Positions 44,571 through 53,626 of a stretch of 64,000 nucleotides of DNA are shown here, piece after piece (position 1 is the stretch's first letter; each line of letters starts with the position of its first letter). The DNA lies in NCBI RefSeq assembly GCF_902729405.1, contig NZ_LR746496.1, forward strand, positions 2,542,001 to 2,606,000, in the 5' to 3' direction. The notes beneath the pieces are model-generated. The model was not told the origin of the DNA. It was given only the letters and a program-made list of their open reading frames with translations, and searched no databases. A program made the position numbers and the translations under genes. This stretch comes from Acididesulfobacillus acetoxydans (GTDB lineage Bacteria > Bacillota > Desulfitobacteriia > Desulfitobacteriales > Desulfitobacteriaceae).

Positions 44571-44681
44571 GTGTACGGCGGATACGGTTACGGTTGCGGA
44601 GGTTACGGAGGTCACGGTATCGGAGCGGGGATTATTGCCATCGCCATTCTGATCCTCATCGCCTTGGGTGTAATCTTCTAG
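44571..44681 (+). CDS. YjcZ-like sporulation mini-protein, type B, copy 2
   Basis: A 36-residue protein with a Tyr/Gly-rich head (MYGGYGYGCGGYGGHG) and the helix GAGIIAIAILILIALGVIF, matching the type B copy at 44213 in all but one position. GTG 44571 follows GGGGGTGAG. A hairpin after it closes the array. Confidence 0.78.
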   Translation: MYGGYGYGCGGYGGHGIGAGIIAIAILILIALGVIF

Positions 44682-44694
44682 AACAGCGAAAAGG

Positions 44695-44726
44695 CAGCAG
44701 CTCTTGTCAAAGACAAGGGCTGCCCC
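44695..44726 (+). terminator. Hairpin closing the mini-protein array
   Basis: GGCAGC...TCTTGTC pairs with GACAAG...GCTGCC around AAA. It is followed by CCTCAC rather than a T-run, so termination is likely but not certain. Confidence 0.6.
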
Positions 44727-44763
44727 TCACAAGGCCTGATTGGGAAGGGTTCGGGTGTCCCGT

Positions 44764-44808
44764 GAGGCCGAAGAGGCCAAAGAGCCCTAAGAGCCCGAAG
44801 AGCCTGTC
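44764..44808 (+). repeat. 9-bp tandem repeat
   Basis: Four to five units of GAGGCC(G/A)AA / GAGCCCGAA start at 44764, 44773, 44782, 44791 and 44800, upstream of the coat protein gene. Confidence 0.85.
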
Positions 44809-44877
44809 CCGTCCGACGGGGAGGCAAACCCGGCAGTGCCGAAACGGCGACTATGAGTGTAAGGAGGCGATTCCAAG

Positions 44878-45144
44878 ATGTGTGGTTGCCCCATCGTTTG
44901 TCCCCCTCGGTATGTTGTGCATGATTACTGCACTCCTCAAGTAGTTCCGGTTATTCATCCCGTCGTGACTATCAACCGGCAAAATATCGTAAGTGTTCCT
45001 CAGCATATTGTTCAACCGCTGCAAACGAATGTCACGGTCAATCGGGGTTTCGTTCCCGGTGCGCAGGCGTTTCCGGCTGCCGGCGGATTTGGCGGCTTCG
45101 GCGGGTTCGGCGGCTTCGGCGGATCCAATCGTCTGTTCTTTTAA
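44878..45144 (+). CDS. CotD-like spore coat protein
   Basis: An 88-residue protein with a Cys/Pro-rich start (MCGCPIVCPPRYVVHDYC), a Val/His/Gln/Asn-rich middle (VIHPVVTINRQNIVSVPQHIVQPLQ) and a C-terminal run of four GGF units. The composition and the HPVVT...V.QH pattern resemble the CotD family of inner spore coat proteins. ATG 44878 follows GGAGG. It directly follows the mini-protein array, supporting a sporulation role. Confidence 0.78.
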   Translation: MCGCPIVCPPRYVVHDYCTPQVVPVIHPVVTINRQNIVSVPQHIVQPLQTNVTVNRGFVPGAQAFPAAGGFGGFGGFGGFGGSNRLFF

Positions 45145-45190
45145 AAAACCGCTGAGTGAACTCGTTCAACTAAAGTTAAATGTCGAGACT

Positions 45191-45219
45191 CCGGTGGGGG
45201 GCAGCCCCCCCACCGGAAC
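45191..45219 (+). terminator. GC-rich hairpin after the coat protein gene
   Basis: TCCGGTGGGGGG pairs perfectly with CCCCCCACCGGA across a 4-nt loop. No T-run follows. Confidence 0.6.
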
Positions 45220-45563
45220 AAAGTACCGGGAACCCCTTCCACTTATGGAAGCGGGAGCAGCCGGGCCGATCGAACATAACCGGGCCAGACTTCCAAGCAC
45301 TGCCACTCAAAGAAGCCGAGGCCCCAGGCTGGGATGAAGCCGCACTTTTTTGCCTTCAGGGACAGGCGCCCTGTCCATTCAAACACGTATGGGTGAAACA
45401 GAACTGGCGATTCCCCGGGATCGCAACGGCGAGTTTGAACCACACATCATAGACATGGAATAGAGAGGCGCAGGCAGGCTTTTGCGGTGGCTATCTGCCG
45501 GCCCGGATGGCAGGGATGACCTTCCCGTCCTTGGGTCATACTAGGGCGTGAGGGGGGCTTGCG
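45220..45563. other. 344-bp non-coding stretch
   Basis: No gene seen. It has a perfect GGACAGG/CCTGTCC hairpin at about 45360-45376 preceded by TTTTTT (minus-strand terminator-like). Confidence 0.4.
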
Positions 45564-46010
45564 ATGGGGCTGGGTGAATGGATACTGGTGGAAGGCCTTT
45601 TGGTCTGGGCGGGCGGTCTGACCTTTTTTGGCGGTGTCCGCGGAGTTTTGGCGTCGGCTGTGGTAGTAACGGTTCTGAACTTCTTACTGAACGGGGGCCC
45701 GGGGTTTTGGTTTTGGGAAGTGATCTTGATTGTCGGGAGCGGCAGCGGAATTATTCTCCTCTACTTTGTCGGACATAAAATCGGAGAACAAGGGGTAGTC
45801 CAAGGACTGACAGGGGGCTTAATTAGCCTTGTCCTTTTTGGCGTGTTTTTCACTCCGGTGCTGGGGCTCCTGGCCTGGGCTTTGTTGGTCGGTACGGGGC
45901 TCATTCCCAAACTGAAACGTAAGCAGGTGGTTTGGAGCCTGATGCCGTCTCTGTGCCGGATCGCTCTCGGCTTGGCTTGGATCCTTTTGGGAAACCTCAT
46001 GATCTCCTGA
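45564..46010 (+). CDS. Small membrane protein, DUF456-like
   Basis: A 148-residue protein with about four hydrophobic segments (residues 5-25, 28-45, 50-70 and 85-110, plus a C-terminal one). The pairs of Gly-rich helices (GGLISLVLFGVFFTPVLGLLAWALLVGTGLIP) recall the DUF456 family of unknown membrane proteins, but the match is only by pattern. ATG 45564 follows GAGGGGGG. No function can be given. Confidence 0.65.
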   Translation: MGLGEWILVEGLLVWAGGLTFFGGVRGVLASAVVVTVLNFLLNGGPGFWFWEVILIVGSGSGIILLYFVGHKIGEQGVVQGLTGGLISLVLFGVFFTPVLGLLAWALLVGTGLIPKLKRKQVVWSLMPSLCRIALGLAWILLGNLMIS

Positions 46011-46032
46011 GGCAACTGAGTAAAAAACACTT

Positions 46033-46150
46033 GCGTTGGCAGAACTAATTTGATACTCTAGTCATAAAGTGAATTGTCAAGCTTGTGAGCTGGGCTCTCG
46101 TTGGGCAACGGAGTATCCGTGGGACTTCCTCAGGGCGGAAGTCCTTTATT
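46033..46150 (+). promoter_or_regulatory. Structured leader ending in a terminator, upstream of the CDF exporter
   Basis: TTGCGT (46033) and TACTCT (46056) 17 bp apart could be a promoter. The ~85-nt RNA that would follow contains TTGGGCAACGGAGTATCCGTGGGAC, with a small CGGA/TCCG hairpin, and ends in a terminator GGACTTCC/GGAAGTCC plus TTTATTTT (46122-46150). It precedes a CDF metal transporter gene, so a metal-sensing riboswitch (for example the NiCo class) is conceivable. Confidence 0.45.
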
Positions 46151-46258
46151 TTGTCCTACCCCAAAACATACATCTGCTTTAGGATAAGAAAATTTGCGTC
46201 GGCCGCCTTGATTCAACCGGTCGCTCGTTTGAGCGATCGCACCAGCCGAGTTTTCTTT
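46150..46258 (+). repeat. Dispersed inverted-repeat element, copy B
   Basis: Same organisation as the element at 15947-16053. A TTGTCCTA/TAGGATAA hairpin is followed by AAGAAAA...TTTTCTT enclosing GGTCGCTCG...TTGAGCGATCG. Position for position, the segment 46180-46258 matches 15976-16053 except for two small indels and about nine substitutions. Like copy A, it begins in the U-tail of a terminator. Confidence 0.9.
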
Positions 46259-46313
46259 TCATGAGTTTTCTGTATGTTGCGGGCTTTCAGGGAAAGAACG
46301 GGGAGTGACGCGT

Positions 46314-47300
46314 GTGAACAAGACCGGTGTGGCCACGCTGTCTGTGGCTTCGAACGGCATCTTGGCGCTGGGTAAAGTGTTTGTCGGTCTTTGGAGCGGA
46401 TCTGTCAGTATTATCTCCGAGGGCATTCACTCGGGCATTGACCTTTTGGCTTCCGTGATTGCCCTCTTTGCGGTGCGGGAGTCGGGAAAACCGGCAGACG
46501 TACGGCATGCTTACGGGCACGGCAAAATAGAAAATGTTTCAGGAACCATTGAGGCTGCCCTGATTTTCTTCGCGGCGCTCTGGATTATTCTCGAAGCGAT
46601 CCGGAAGATCAGCACTGGGGTCGAGGTGGACAATTACGGCTGGGGCCTTCTGATCATGGGAGGGTCGACGGTCATCAACTTTATCGTTTCGAGCCAGCTT
46701 ATGCGGGTGGCGAAGAAAACGGATTCTATTGCTCTTGAAGCCGATGCGCTCCATTTGCGCACCGATGTCTATACCTCGGGAGGGGTTTTTCTCGGTCTGG
46801 TGCTGATCAAAGTGACGGGCTGGACTTGGCTGGACCCGCTGGTGGCCATCCTGGTGGCTCTGCTGATTATAAAGGCAGCTTACAACCTGACCAAGGAATC
46901 TTTCATGCCTTTGGTGGATGTCAGCCTGCCAGAAACGGAACAGAGGGTTATCCAGGGCATCATTAATCGGCATGCCCAGGAATTTGTGGATTTTCACGAT
47001 CTGCGTACACGCAAGGCCGGGGCGGAACGCTATATCGACCTGCATTTGGTGGTGCCTAAATATGCCTCCGTGGCCAGAGTACACGATTTGTGCGATGCGA
47101 TCGAGCAGGAAATCGGCGCGGCCCTGCCCGGCGCCTCGGTCCTGATTCACGCGGAGCCCTGCACCCAAGTCGACGATAGCTGCGGCAAATGTAAAGAGAT
47201 GGCAGAGGATGGAGTGTGCGGGCACTGCCGAGACAAAAAAACTTGTCCAAGGGCAGGAATCCGGTCACCCGAGAGCGAAAAAGTGTTAAATAATGATTGA
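46314..47300 (+). CDS. Cation diffusion facilitator exporter with Cys-rich tail
   Basis: A 328-residue CDF-family metal/proton antiporter: six transmembrane segments, HAYGHGKIENVSG after TM2, the TM5 metal site EADALHLRTDVYTSGG (HxxxD), and a cytoplasmic domain with DLHLVVPKYASVARVHDL. The C-terminus adds an unusual segment of about 45 residues with six cysteines (PCTQVDDSCGKCKEM, GVCGHCRDKKTCP) that looks like a metal-binding or zinc-ribbon-like tail. GTG 46314 is 8 nt after GGGGAG. Substrate is likely Zn, Fe, Co or Ni; not decidable from sequence. Confidence 0.92.
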   Translation: MNKTGVATLSVASNGILALGKVFVGLWSGSVSIISEGIHSGIDLLASVIALFAVRESGKPADVRHAYGHGKIENVSGTIEAALIFFAALWIILEAIRKISTGVEVDNYGWGLLIMGGSTVINFIVSSQLMRVAKKTDSIALEADALHLRTDVYTSGGVFLGLVLIKVTGWTWLDPLVAILVALLIIKAAYNLTKESFMPLVDVSLPETEQRVIQGIINRHAQEFVDFHDLRTRKAGAERYIDLHLVVPKYASVARVHDLCDAIEQEIGAALPGASVLIHAEPCTQVDDSCGKCKEMAEDGVCGHCRDKKTCPRAGIRSPESEKVLNND

Positions 47301-47321
47301 AGGCGGGTAAAGGCGGGAGAT

Positions 47322-47639
47322 GTGAAAGTGGTCATCTTAATCCTTTCTTTGGCGTTTGCTCTGCTGGTGGCCGTATTTGCCTTGCAGAACGCGAATCCGG
47401 TCGCAATCCGATTTTTTTGGACGGAGGCCAGGGTCCCGTTGGTTCTGATTATTCTCGGCTCCGCTTTCGCCGGCGCAATCGTGACTTTGCTCTTGGCCTT
47501 TTGGCGGGATTTCCGCAAGAAACGAAAAAGTCGGGCGGACGAAAACCCCGCCGCAAAAGCGGGTGGGGGCGAGGACGGAGCCGAGGGGGAGGAGTCCGGC
47601 GCCATAAGCGGCTCAAAGCATGAACCTGGAGGTAAATAG
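47322..47639 (+). CDS. LapA (DUF1049) family membrane protein
   Basis: A 105-residue protein with two transmembrane helices (residues 3-21 and 38-60) and the motif LQNANPVAIRFFW between them, typical of LapA/DUF1049. The last 40 residues are a charged low-complexity tail. In enterobacteria LapA helps lipopolysaccharide assembly; its role in a Firmicute is unknown. GTG 47322 follows GGGAGA. It abuts recJ. Confidence 0.82.
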   Translation: MKVVILILSLAFALLVAVFALQNANPVAIRFFWTEARVPLVLIILGSAFAGAIVTLLLAFWRDFRKKRKSRADENPAAKAGGGEDGAEGEESGAISGSKHEPGGK

Positions 47640-47640
47640 T

Positions 47641-50310
47641 GTGCGACGGACCTGGTCTTTGCCTGACGCGCCGGGGGGAACGGCGCAACTCGTGGAAACT
47701 CTGATGATTTCCCCAGCGGTGGCGCAAATTCTGGTTCAGCGCGGAACGGTGAGGGTAGAGGATGCGGTGGATTTCCTGCGTCCGACCCTTTTTAATTTGT
47801 CTTCCCCTTTCCGTTTCGGGGCGATGTCTCCGGCGGTGGAGCGTTTACGGAGTGCCCGGCAGGCGGGGGAAAAAGTGTTGGTTTACGGGGATTACGATGT
47901 CGACGGAGTTACCAGTGTGGCCTTACTCTACAGGGTGTTGAAAAGCCTGGGCTTCAAAGGAGTCGTCTATATTCCGCATAGGCTTGAAGAGGGGTACGGC
48001 TTGCACCGGGAAGCGATCGACCGGGCCGCGGCGGCGGGAGTGAGTGTCATCGTCACGGTGGATTGCGGGATTACGGCGGTTGAAGAGGTCGAGTACGCCG
48101 GGAAATTGGGCCTGGACGTCATCATCACGGATCACCACGAACCGGCGGAGACCCTGCCCGCGGCCAAGGCAGTGCTGAATCCTAAGCTGGAGGAAGAAGG
48201 CCCCTTCTCTGATTTAGCGGGTGTCGGCGTCGCCTTTAAGTTGGCTCAGGCTCTGCTCCGCACTCTAAGGCAGGATCCACCCGGGCAAAAATTGCCGACG
48301 GAGAGAGAATTGCTTGACCTGGTGGCTCTGGGGACCATCGCGGACGTGGTTCCTTTGGTAGGAGAAAATCGGATCATTGTGCAGCAAGGACTTTCGCAGA
48401 TGCGGGAAAGCGCCCATGTCGGACTCACGGCTCTGCTGAAAGAATGCGGCTTAGCTGACAAACCCCTGAAAGCCGGTCAGATTGCCTTCATGGTCGCCCC
48501 CAGAATCAACGCCGCGGGCCGCATGGACAGCGCCAAGGCGGGCTTAGAGCTTCTGATCACCGCCAATGGGGAGAGGGCCGCGGAATTGGCCCGGTTCCTG
48601 AACCGTGAAAACCAAGTGCGCCAGGAGACAGAGAAGAGGATTTTGGCCGAGGCCGTGGCGCAACTGGAGCAGGGCCCCCTGCCCCGGGTCATCGTTTTGG
48701 CGGCCTCAGGCTGGCACCCCGGGGTGGTTGGGATCGTGGCTTCCCGCCTGGTCGATCGTTATTACCGGCCGGTTTTTCTGGCGGCGGTGGAAGGAGAGGA
48801 GGCAAAAGGTTCGGCCCGGGGAATACCCGGGTATCATGTTCTCGAGGAACTGAAGACCCAGGCAAGCCTTTTGCGGCACTTTGGCGGGCATCGCCAAGCG
48901 GCCGGCTTTTCCCTGGCCGCGGAGAACATCGGCCTTTTACGGGCGGGATTAAACCGGAGGGCAGAATTTCTTCCCCCGCAGATTTTCAGGGAAACCTTGA
49001 TGATCGACGGTAAAGTGTCTTTAGAGGACCTGAGCGAAGACTTGTTTGAAGGGCTGGAGCAGCTGGCTCCTTTCGGGTGCGGCAATCCCGGACCGCTGCT
49101 CGGCGCAGCGGAGGTGCCGGTTACGGCCCTGGCCGCTGTGGGCAAAGAGGGGGCCCATTTAAAACTGCGCCTGGGCCGCGAAGGAAGCTGGGAAGGGATC
49201 GCCTACCGGCAGGGCGGGCGGGCGGCAGAACTGCAACAGGCGGAACGGATCGATCTGGCCTTCAGTTTAGACACGAATACTTTCCGGGGACAGAGCAAGC
49301 TCCAGCTTGTGATTCGCGATTTTGAGAGCCGGGCCCTATGGCAGAGACGGTCGACCGCGGGGAAAGAGAAGAGTGGCGCGGAGGAAGAGAAAATGACCGC
49401 GGGAGAGGAGAAGAGCGCCGCATCTTGGCCCGCGGCTGCGGCGCAGACGATAGAGGCGGAAGCTACGCAAGCAGCGGCGGAGACGGCGGAAGCGGGAGTA
49501 GCGCAAGCGGAGGCGGCGGAGGCAACGGCGGTGGAGGCGGAAATAGCGGCAGCGGCGGAGGCGACCGAAGCAGCGGCGGCGGAAGTTGCCCAGAGGGGGC
49601 CGCGGGAGCCGGGCGGGCCCGCGGTCACGCGTTCGCGGGTTGAATGGCTGGACTGGCGTGGCTTGAATCGTGCCGCTTGGCTGTCCAAGGCGGAGGGGAG
49701 ACGGGTCGCAGTTTGGTCTCATTCCCGGCTCCGGACCTTGGAGGATTTTTCCGGGAACGCCAAGGGGAGTGTCGTCCCGGCGGCAAGAGGGAAGAGCTGG
49801 GGGCCGTTCTGGTCCGGAGAGATTCAGGGCTGGGAATCGCCGGACACGTTGGGTGTGGTTGCCGGTCTGCCGGAAACGGAAGAGGAGTTGGGCAGGGCGT
49901 TGACAGTCTTAGCCTCCCATGGGGTGCGGCAAATCGCTTTGGCTGAGTTTCACGACCTAACAGCCCTCAAACAAAAATTGGGTTATTGGGAACGCCGGGA
50001 ATTGGCGGAGATTTACCGGGAACTGCAAAGGTTGGGCCGGGCGCACAATCCCTTTCTCTGGGGTGTAGAGGGGTCCTTGAGTGCCCTAAGGATATTTGAA
50101 GAGCTTGGCTTTTTGCGTTGTCTGGGAGGGACGGAACCGTGGCTGATAGAGTTTTTGTCCCCCGTCGGAAAAATTGATTTGCGGAGATCATTGCGCTATT
50201 ATTGTGCAGAGAAACGCTGGGAAAAGGCCCTCATCCTGCAGCGCCGCTGGACGGAAACCCCGCTGCGGGCTCTCAGGGAGGAATGGATGGATATGGATAA
50301 AGAAAGGTGA
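47641..50310 (+). CDS. recJ: Single-stranded-DNA-specific exonuclease RecJ with Ala-rich insertion
   Basis: An 889-residue RecJ, a 5'-3' exonuclease for recombination and mismatch repair. DHH-domain motifs are intact: [53 protein letters not shown]; the DHHA1 domain has [22 protein letters not shown] and [14 protein letters not shown]. After the OB-like part (about residue 570) there is a ~85-residue Glu/Lys then Ala/Glu/Thr low-complexity segment, followed by a ~230-residue C-terminal domain found in some Firmicute RecJ proteins. GTG 47641 follows GGAGG and lies just after the lapA stop. Confidence 0.94.
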   Translation: MRRTWSLPDAPGGTAQLVETLMISPAVAQILVQRGTVRVEDAVDFLRPTLFNLSSPFRFGAMSPAVERLRSARQAGEKVLVYGDYDVDGVTSVALLYRVLKSLGFKGVVYIPHRLEEGYGLHREAIDRAAAAGVSVIVTVDCGITAVEEVEYAGKLGLDVIITDHHEPAETLPAAKAVLNPKLEEEGPFSDLAGVGVAFKLAQALLRTLRQDPPGQKLPTERELLDLVALGTIADVVPLVGENRIIVQQGLSQMRESAHVGLTALLKECGLADKPLKAGQIAFMVAPRINAAGRMDSAKAGLELLITANGERAAELARFLNRENQVRQETEKRILAEAVAQLEQGPLPRVIVLAASGWHPGVVGIVASRLVDRYYRPVFLAAVEGEEAKGSARGIPGYHVLEELKTQASLLRHFGGHRQAAGFSLAAENIGLLRAGLNRRAEFLPPQIFRETLMIDGKVSLEDLSEDLFEGLEQLAPFGCGNPGPLLGAAEVPVTALAAVGKEGAHLKLRLGREGSWEGIAYRQGGRAAELQQAERIDLAFSLDTNTFRGQSKLQLVIRDFESRALWQRRSTAGKEKSGAEEEKMTAGEEKSAASWPAAAAQTIEAEATQAAAETAEAGVAQAEAAEATAVEAEIAAAAEATEAAAAEVAQRGPREPGGPAVTRSRVEWLDWRGLNRAAWLSKAEGRRVAVWSHSRLRTLEDFSGNAKGSVVPAARGKSWGPFWSGEIQGWESPDTLGVVAGLPETEEELGRALTVLASHGVRQIALAEFHDLTALKQKLGYWERRELAEIYRELQRLGRAHNPFLWGVEGSLSALRIFEELGFLRCLGGTEPWLIEFLSPVGKIDLRRSLRYYCAEKRWEKALILQRRWTETPLRALREEWMDMDKER

Positions 50311-50315
50311 TAGCG

Positions 50316-50831
50316 ATGGACTTTGCACGGGAAATCCGGGTCATCGAGGACTTCCCCAAAGCAGGGGTGTCTTTTAAAGACATTACAACCCTGCTTAAGA
50401 ATGGAAGGGCTTATCACGCAGCGGTTGAGGCTTTGGTACAAGCCATCGCACCTTGGCGGCCTGAGCTCATTGTCGGGCCGGAAGCGCGGGGATTTCTTCT
50501 CGCGGCGCCGCTGGCCTATGCTCTGGGGCTGGGATTCGTCCCGGTTCGCAAAGCCGGTAAACTCCCGGCCGCAACGGTGGCCCAGACCTACGCGCTGGAA
50601 TACGGCTTCGATACGCTGGAAGTCCATGCCGACGCCGTCCGTCAGGGACAACGGGTGGTGGTAGTAGACGATCTGCTGGCCACCGGGGGGACCATGTGGG
50701 CCACCGCTAATTTGCTCCGCAAAGTGGGAGCGGAAGTGGCGGGGATGGGTTTCCTGATCGAGTTGACTTTTCTCAAAGGCAGGGATAAACTCAGTGATTA
50801 TCCGGTTTTTTCACTGGTTCAGTATGACTGA
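50316..50831 (+). CDS. apt: Adenine phosphoribosyltransferase
   Basis: A 171-residue purine salvage enzyme converting adenine and PRPP to AMP. Motifs: [19 protein letters not shown], the hood region [17 protein letters not shown], and the PRPP loop [20 protein letters not shown] 50316 is 8 nt after AAAGG, 5 bp after the recJ stop; a GTG overlapping the recJ stop is an alternative. recJ-apt-relA is a common order in Firmicutes. Confidence 0.96.
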   Translation: MDFAREIRVIEDFPKAGVSFKDITTLLKNGRAYHAAVEALVQAIAPWRPELIVGPEARGFLLAAPLAYALGLGFVPVRKAGKLPAATVAQTYALEYGFDTLEVHADAVRQGQRVVVVDDLLATGGTMWATANLLRKVGAEVAGMGFLIELTFLKGRDKLSDYPVFSLVQYD

Positions 50832-50922
50832 AGTTGTCCTTCGCCGCCGGTGCCGGCCGTTTCATCCGTGGAGCCGGCAAACCGCAGAAGAATGCCATTT
50901 CTAGTAGGAGAGGGGCCCGGGA

Positions 50923-53091
50923 ATGTCCATTCGCGAACTCATGGAAAAAGTCCAGAAATCCATTTTGCCGGAGCGGACCAAGGTTATTGAACGGGCCTAC
51001 CGGTTTGCAGCCGATGCTCACCGAGGACAGCTGCGCAACTCGGGGGAGGATTATATCGAGCACCCTCTTGAGGTCGCCCTTATTCTGGCGGAGTTGGAGA
51101 TGGACGAGCCGACCATCGCGGCGGGCCTTCTGCACGATGTGATCGAAGACACGGCCTACACGCTTCAGGACCTAGAGAAGGAGTTTGGCGCGGAAATCGC
51201 CCTGCTGGTGGATGGGGTTACGAAACTGGGACGGCTGGAATATAAGACGAAAGTCGAACTCCAGGTAGAGAACTTGCGCAAAATGTTTCTGGCCATGGCC
51301 AAGGACATTCGCGTTATTCTGATAAAACTGGCCGACCGCCTGCATAATATGCGCACGCTTAAATACCATTCGGAGCAGAAACAAAAAGAAATCGCCCAGG
51401 AGACCCTGGAGATCTTCGCCCCTTTGGCTAATCGCCTCGGGATTTTCCGGATCAAATGGGAATTGGAAGACCTGTCCTTTCGTTATTTGAAGCCGCAGGA
51501 ATATTACGATCTGGTCGAAGGGATCGCCTTAAAAAGGAGGGAGCGGGAGGCTCAGATCAACGAGGTCATCGATCAAATGAGCCAGCGCTTGACAGAAGTC
51601 GGGATCAAGGCGGATATCTCCGGCCGGCCAAAACACTTATACAGCATTTACCGTAAGATGGTCATCCAAAACAAAGAGTTAAGTGAGATTTACGATTTGA
51701 CCGCCATACGGGTCATAGTGGATTCCGTCAATGACTGTTACGGGGCTCTGGGGATTATCCATACTTTGTGGAAACCTATTCCCGGCCGCTTCAAGGATTA
51801 CATTGCTATGCCCAAGCCCAACATGTATCAGTCCCTGCACACGACTTTGGTGGGCGCCCACGGGGAGCCTTTTGAAGTTCAGATCCGCACTTGGGAAATG
51901 CACCGGACGTGCGAATACGGCATCGCGGCTCATTGGAAATACAAAGAGGGCGGAAAATCGATTAACACCAATTTTGAGCAAAAACTCTCCTGGCTGAGGC
52001 AGCTTTTGGAATGGCAGCATGATTCCCGCGATGCCGGGGAGTTTATGGAATCCTTGAAGATCGATCTGTTTGCGGACACTGTTTTTGTTTTTACGCCCAA
52101 AGGAGATGTGGTGGAACTGCCGGCTGACTCCTGCCCGGTCGATTACGCTTACCGGGTGCATACAGACGTGGGGCACCGCTGTGTGGGGGCCAAAATTAAC
52201 GGCCGTATCGTTCCCCTGGATTCGAAGCTGAGCAACGGTGACATCGTAGAGATTCTGACCAGCAAACAGGCTAACGGACCGAGCCGGGATTGGCTGAGCT
52301 TCGTGAAAACGTCCCAGGCGAAGAACCGGATCCGCCAGTGGTTTAAGAAAGAGCAAAGGGAAGAAAACATCCTGCGCGGTCGGGAGAGCCTAGAGAGAGA
52401 AGTCCGGAAGCTGGGACTCGAGCCGTTGACGACCCTGAAAGCGGACCGGCTCCTGGAGTGGGCCAAAGGGTATAACTTTACCGCTATCGAGGACCTTTAC
52501 GCTGCAGTCGGTGACGGTGCACTCAGTACGAATAAGATTATCTCGCGCCTGCGGGAAGAGATGACGAAGGAGGAACGGGAGAAAGTTCAGCTGGAAACCC
52601 TGACACAAGGGGAGGTCAAAGCCCTGGGGAAGTCCTCGCAGGGCGTTTTGGTCAAGGGTATTGATAATGTTTTGGTCCGCTTTTCCCATTGCTGCAATCC
52701 CCTGCCGGGTGACGAGATCATCGGGTATATCACGAGAGGACACGGAGTCTCCGTCCACCGGCGCGACTGCCGGAATTTCAAGGCCCGCAGCCTGGAGGAT
52801 CAGGAGCGGGTGGTTGAAGTGAAGTGGGATGAAAACACGGAAACGACCTACTCGGTGGATATTCACGTGTCGGTCGGGGACCGCGCCCGCCTGGTGACAG
52901 ATGTCATGAACGCGGTCATGGATACCCGGACGAATATGTTGGGAATCCACGCCCACGTGGGTAAAGACAGGGTCGCCCATATCCAGCTACGGCTGGAAAT
53001 CCGGAATCTTGAGCATCTCAACTATGTCATCCAGAAAGTCCGGCGGGTCAAGGATGTCTTGGACGTGGATAGAATTTCAGGGGGTGGCTGA
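50923..53091 (+). CDS. relA: Bifunctional (p)ppGpp synthetase/hydrolase
   Basis: A 722-residue long RSH protein. The HD hydrolase domain is intact (HPLEVALIL, GLLHDVIEDT, KLADRLHNMRTL), as is the synthetase domain (YDLTAIRVIVDSVNDCYGALGIIHTLWKPIPGRFKDYIAMPKPNMYQSLHTT). The RFKD motif is that of bifunctional enzymes. TGS (about 385-445) and C-terminal ACT (about 650-720) domains sense starved ribosomes. ATG 50923 follows GGAGAGGGG. The stop overlaps dtd. Confidence 0.96.
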   Translation: MSIRELMEKVQKSILPERTKVIERAYRFAADAHRGQLRNSGEDYIEHPLEVALILAELEMDEPTIAAGLLHDVIEDTAYTLQDLEKEFGAEIALLVDGVTKLGRLEYKTKVELQVENLRKMFLAMAKDIRVILIKLADRLHNMRTLKYHSEQKQKEIAQETLEIFAPLANRLGIFRIKWELEDLSFRYLKPQEYYDLVEGIALKRREREAQINEVIDQMSQRLTEVGIKADISGRPKHLYSIYRKMVIQNKELSEIYDLTAIRVIVDSVNDCYGALGIIHTLWKPIPGRFKDYIAMPKPNMYQSLHTTLVGAHGEPFEVQIRTWEMHRTCEYGIAAHWKYKEGGKSINTNFEQKLSWLRQLLEWQHDSRDAGEFMESLKIDLFADTVFVFTPKGDVVELPADSCPVDYAYRVHTDVGHRCVGAKINGRIVPLDSKLSNGDIVEILTSKQANGPSRDWLSFVKTSQAKNRIRQWFKKEQREENILRGRESLEREVRKLGLEPLTTLKADRLLEWAKGYNFTAIEDLYAAVGDGALSTNKIISRLREEMTKEEREKVQLETLTQGEVKALGKSSQGVLVKGIDNVLVRFSHCCNPLPGDEIIGYITRGHGVSVHRRDCRNFKARSLEDQERVVEVKWDENTETTYSVDIHVSVGDRARLVTDVMNAVMDTRTNMLGIHAHVGKDRVAHIQLRLEIRNLEHLNYVIQKVRRVKDVLDVDRISGGG

Positions 53092-53540
53092 TGCGTTCTG
53101 TTGTGCAAAGAGTTAAAAAAGCCTGGGTGAAAGTGGCCGGGGCTGAGGTCGGGGCGATCGGGCCGGGGCTCCTCGTCCTCTTGGCAGTGGGTGAAAATGA
53201 CGGGGAAAAAGATTTGGCCTGGATGGTGGAGAAGATAGTCAGTTTACGCATTTTTGCCGACGAAGAGGGAAAAATGAACCGGTCGGTCGAAAATAGTGGC
53301 GGAGAGGTTTTGCTCGTGTCCCAATTCACGCTTTTCGGAGACTGCCGCAAAGGGAAGCGTCCCAGTTTTTCCCGGGCGGCGGCTCCGGAACGGGCGAAGA
53401 AAATGTTTGAGGATGTGGTCGCGGCGGTGAAAGGAAAGGGAATTTCCGTAGCCACCGGGGTCTTTCAAGCGGAGATGGAAGTCGGCTTAGTGAACGACGG
53501 CCCGGTCACGTTGCTCCTGGACAGCGAGAAAAACTTCTAG
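53091..53540 (+). CDS. dtd: D-aminoacyl-tRNA deacylase
   Basis: A 149-residue proofreading enzyme that removes D-amino acids (and glycine mischarged on tRNA-Ala) from tRNA. MRSVVQRVKKAWVKV at the start, the conserved SQFTLFGDCRKGKRPSF, and the cis-Pro region NDGPVTLLLDS are diagnostic. ATG 53091 shares one base with the relA stop, indicating coupled translation. Confidence 0.95.
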   Translation: MRSVVQRVKKAWVKVAGAEVGAIGPGLLVLLAVGENDGEKDLAWMVEKIVSLRIFADEEGKMNRSVENSGGEVLLVSQFTLFGDCRKGKRPSFSRAAAPERAKKMFEDVVAAVKGKGISVATGVFQAEMEVGLVNDGPVTLLLDSEKNF

Positions 53541-53626
53541 GGGCCGTGCTTGAGCGCAGTGTTTTTCCCTAAGCAGCGGCGGCGCCCGGATGCTTTGGGA
53601 GTCGGGACAAAGGGAGGTTAGACGGA

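Noticed and set aside
49338-49643. Glycine-rich frame inside recJ
   Set aside because: It is a frame-shifted reading of the Ala/Glu-coding repeat; RecJ is continuous through this segment.
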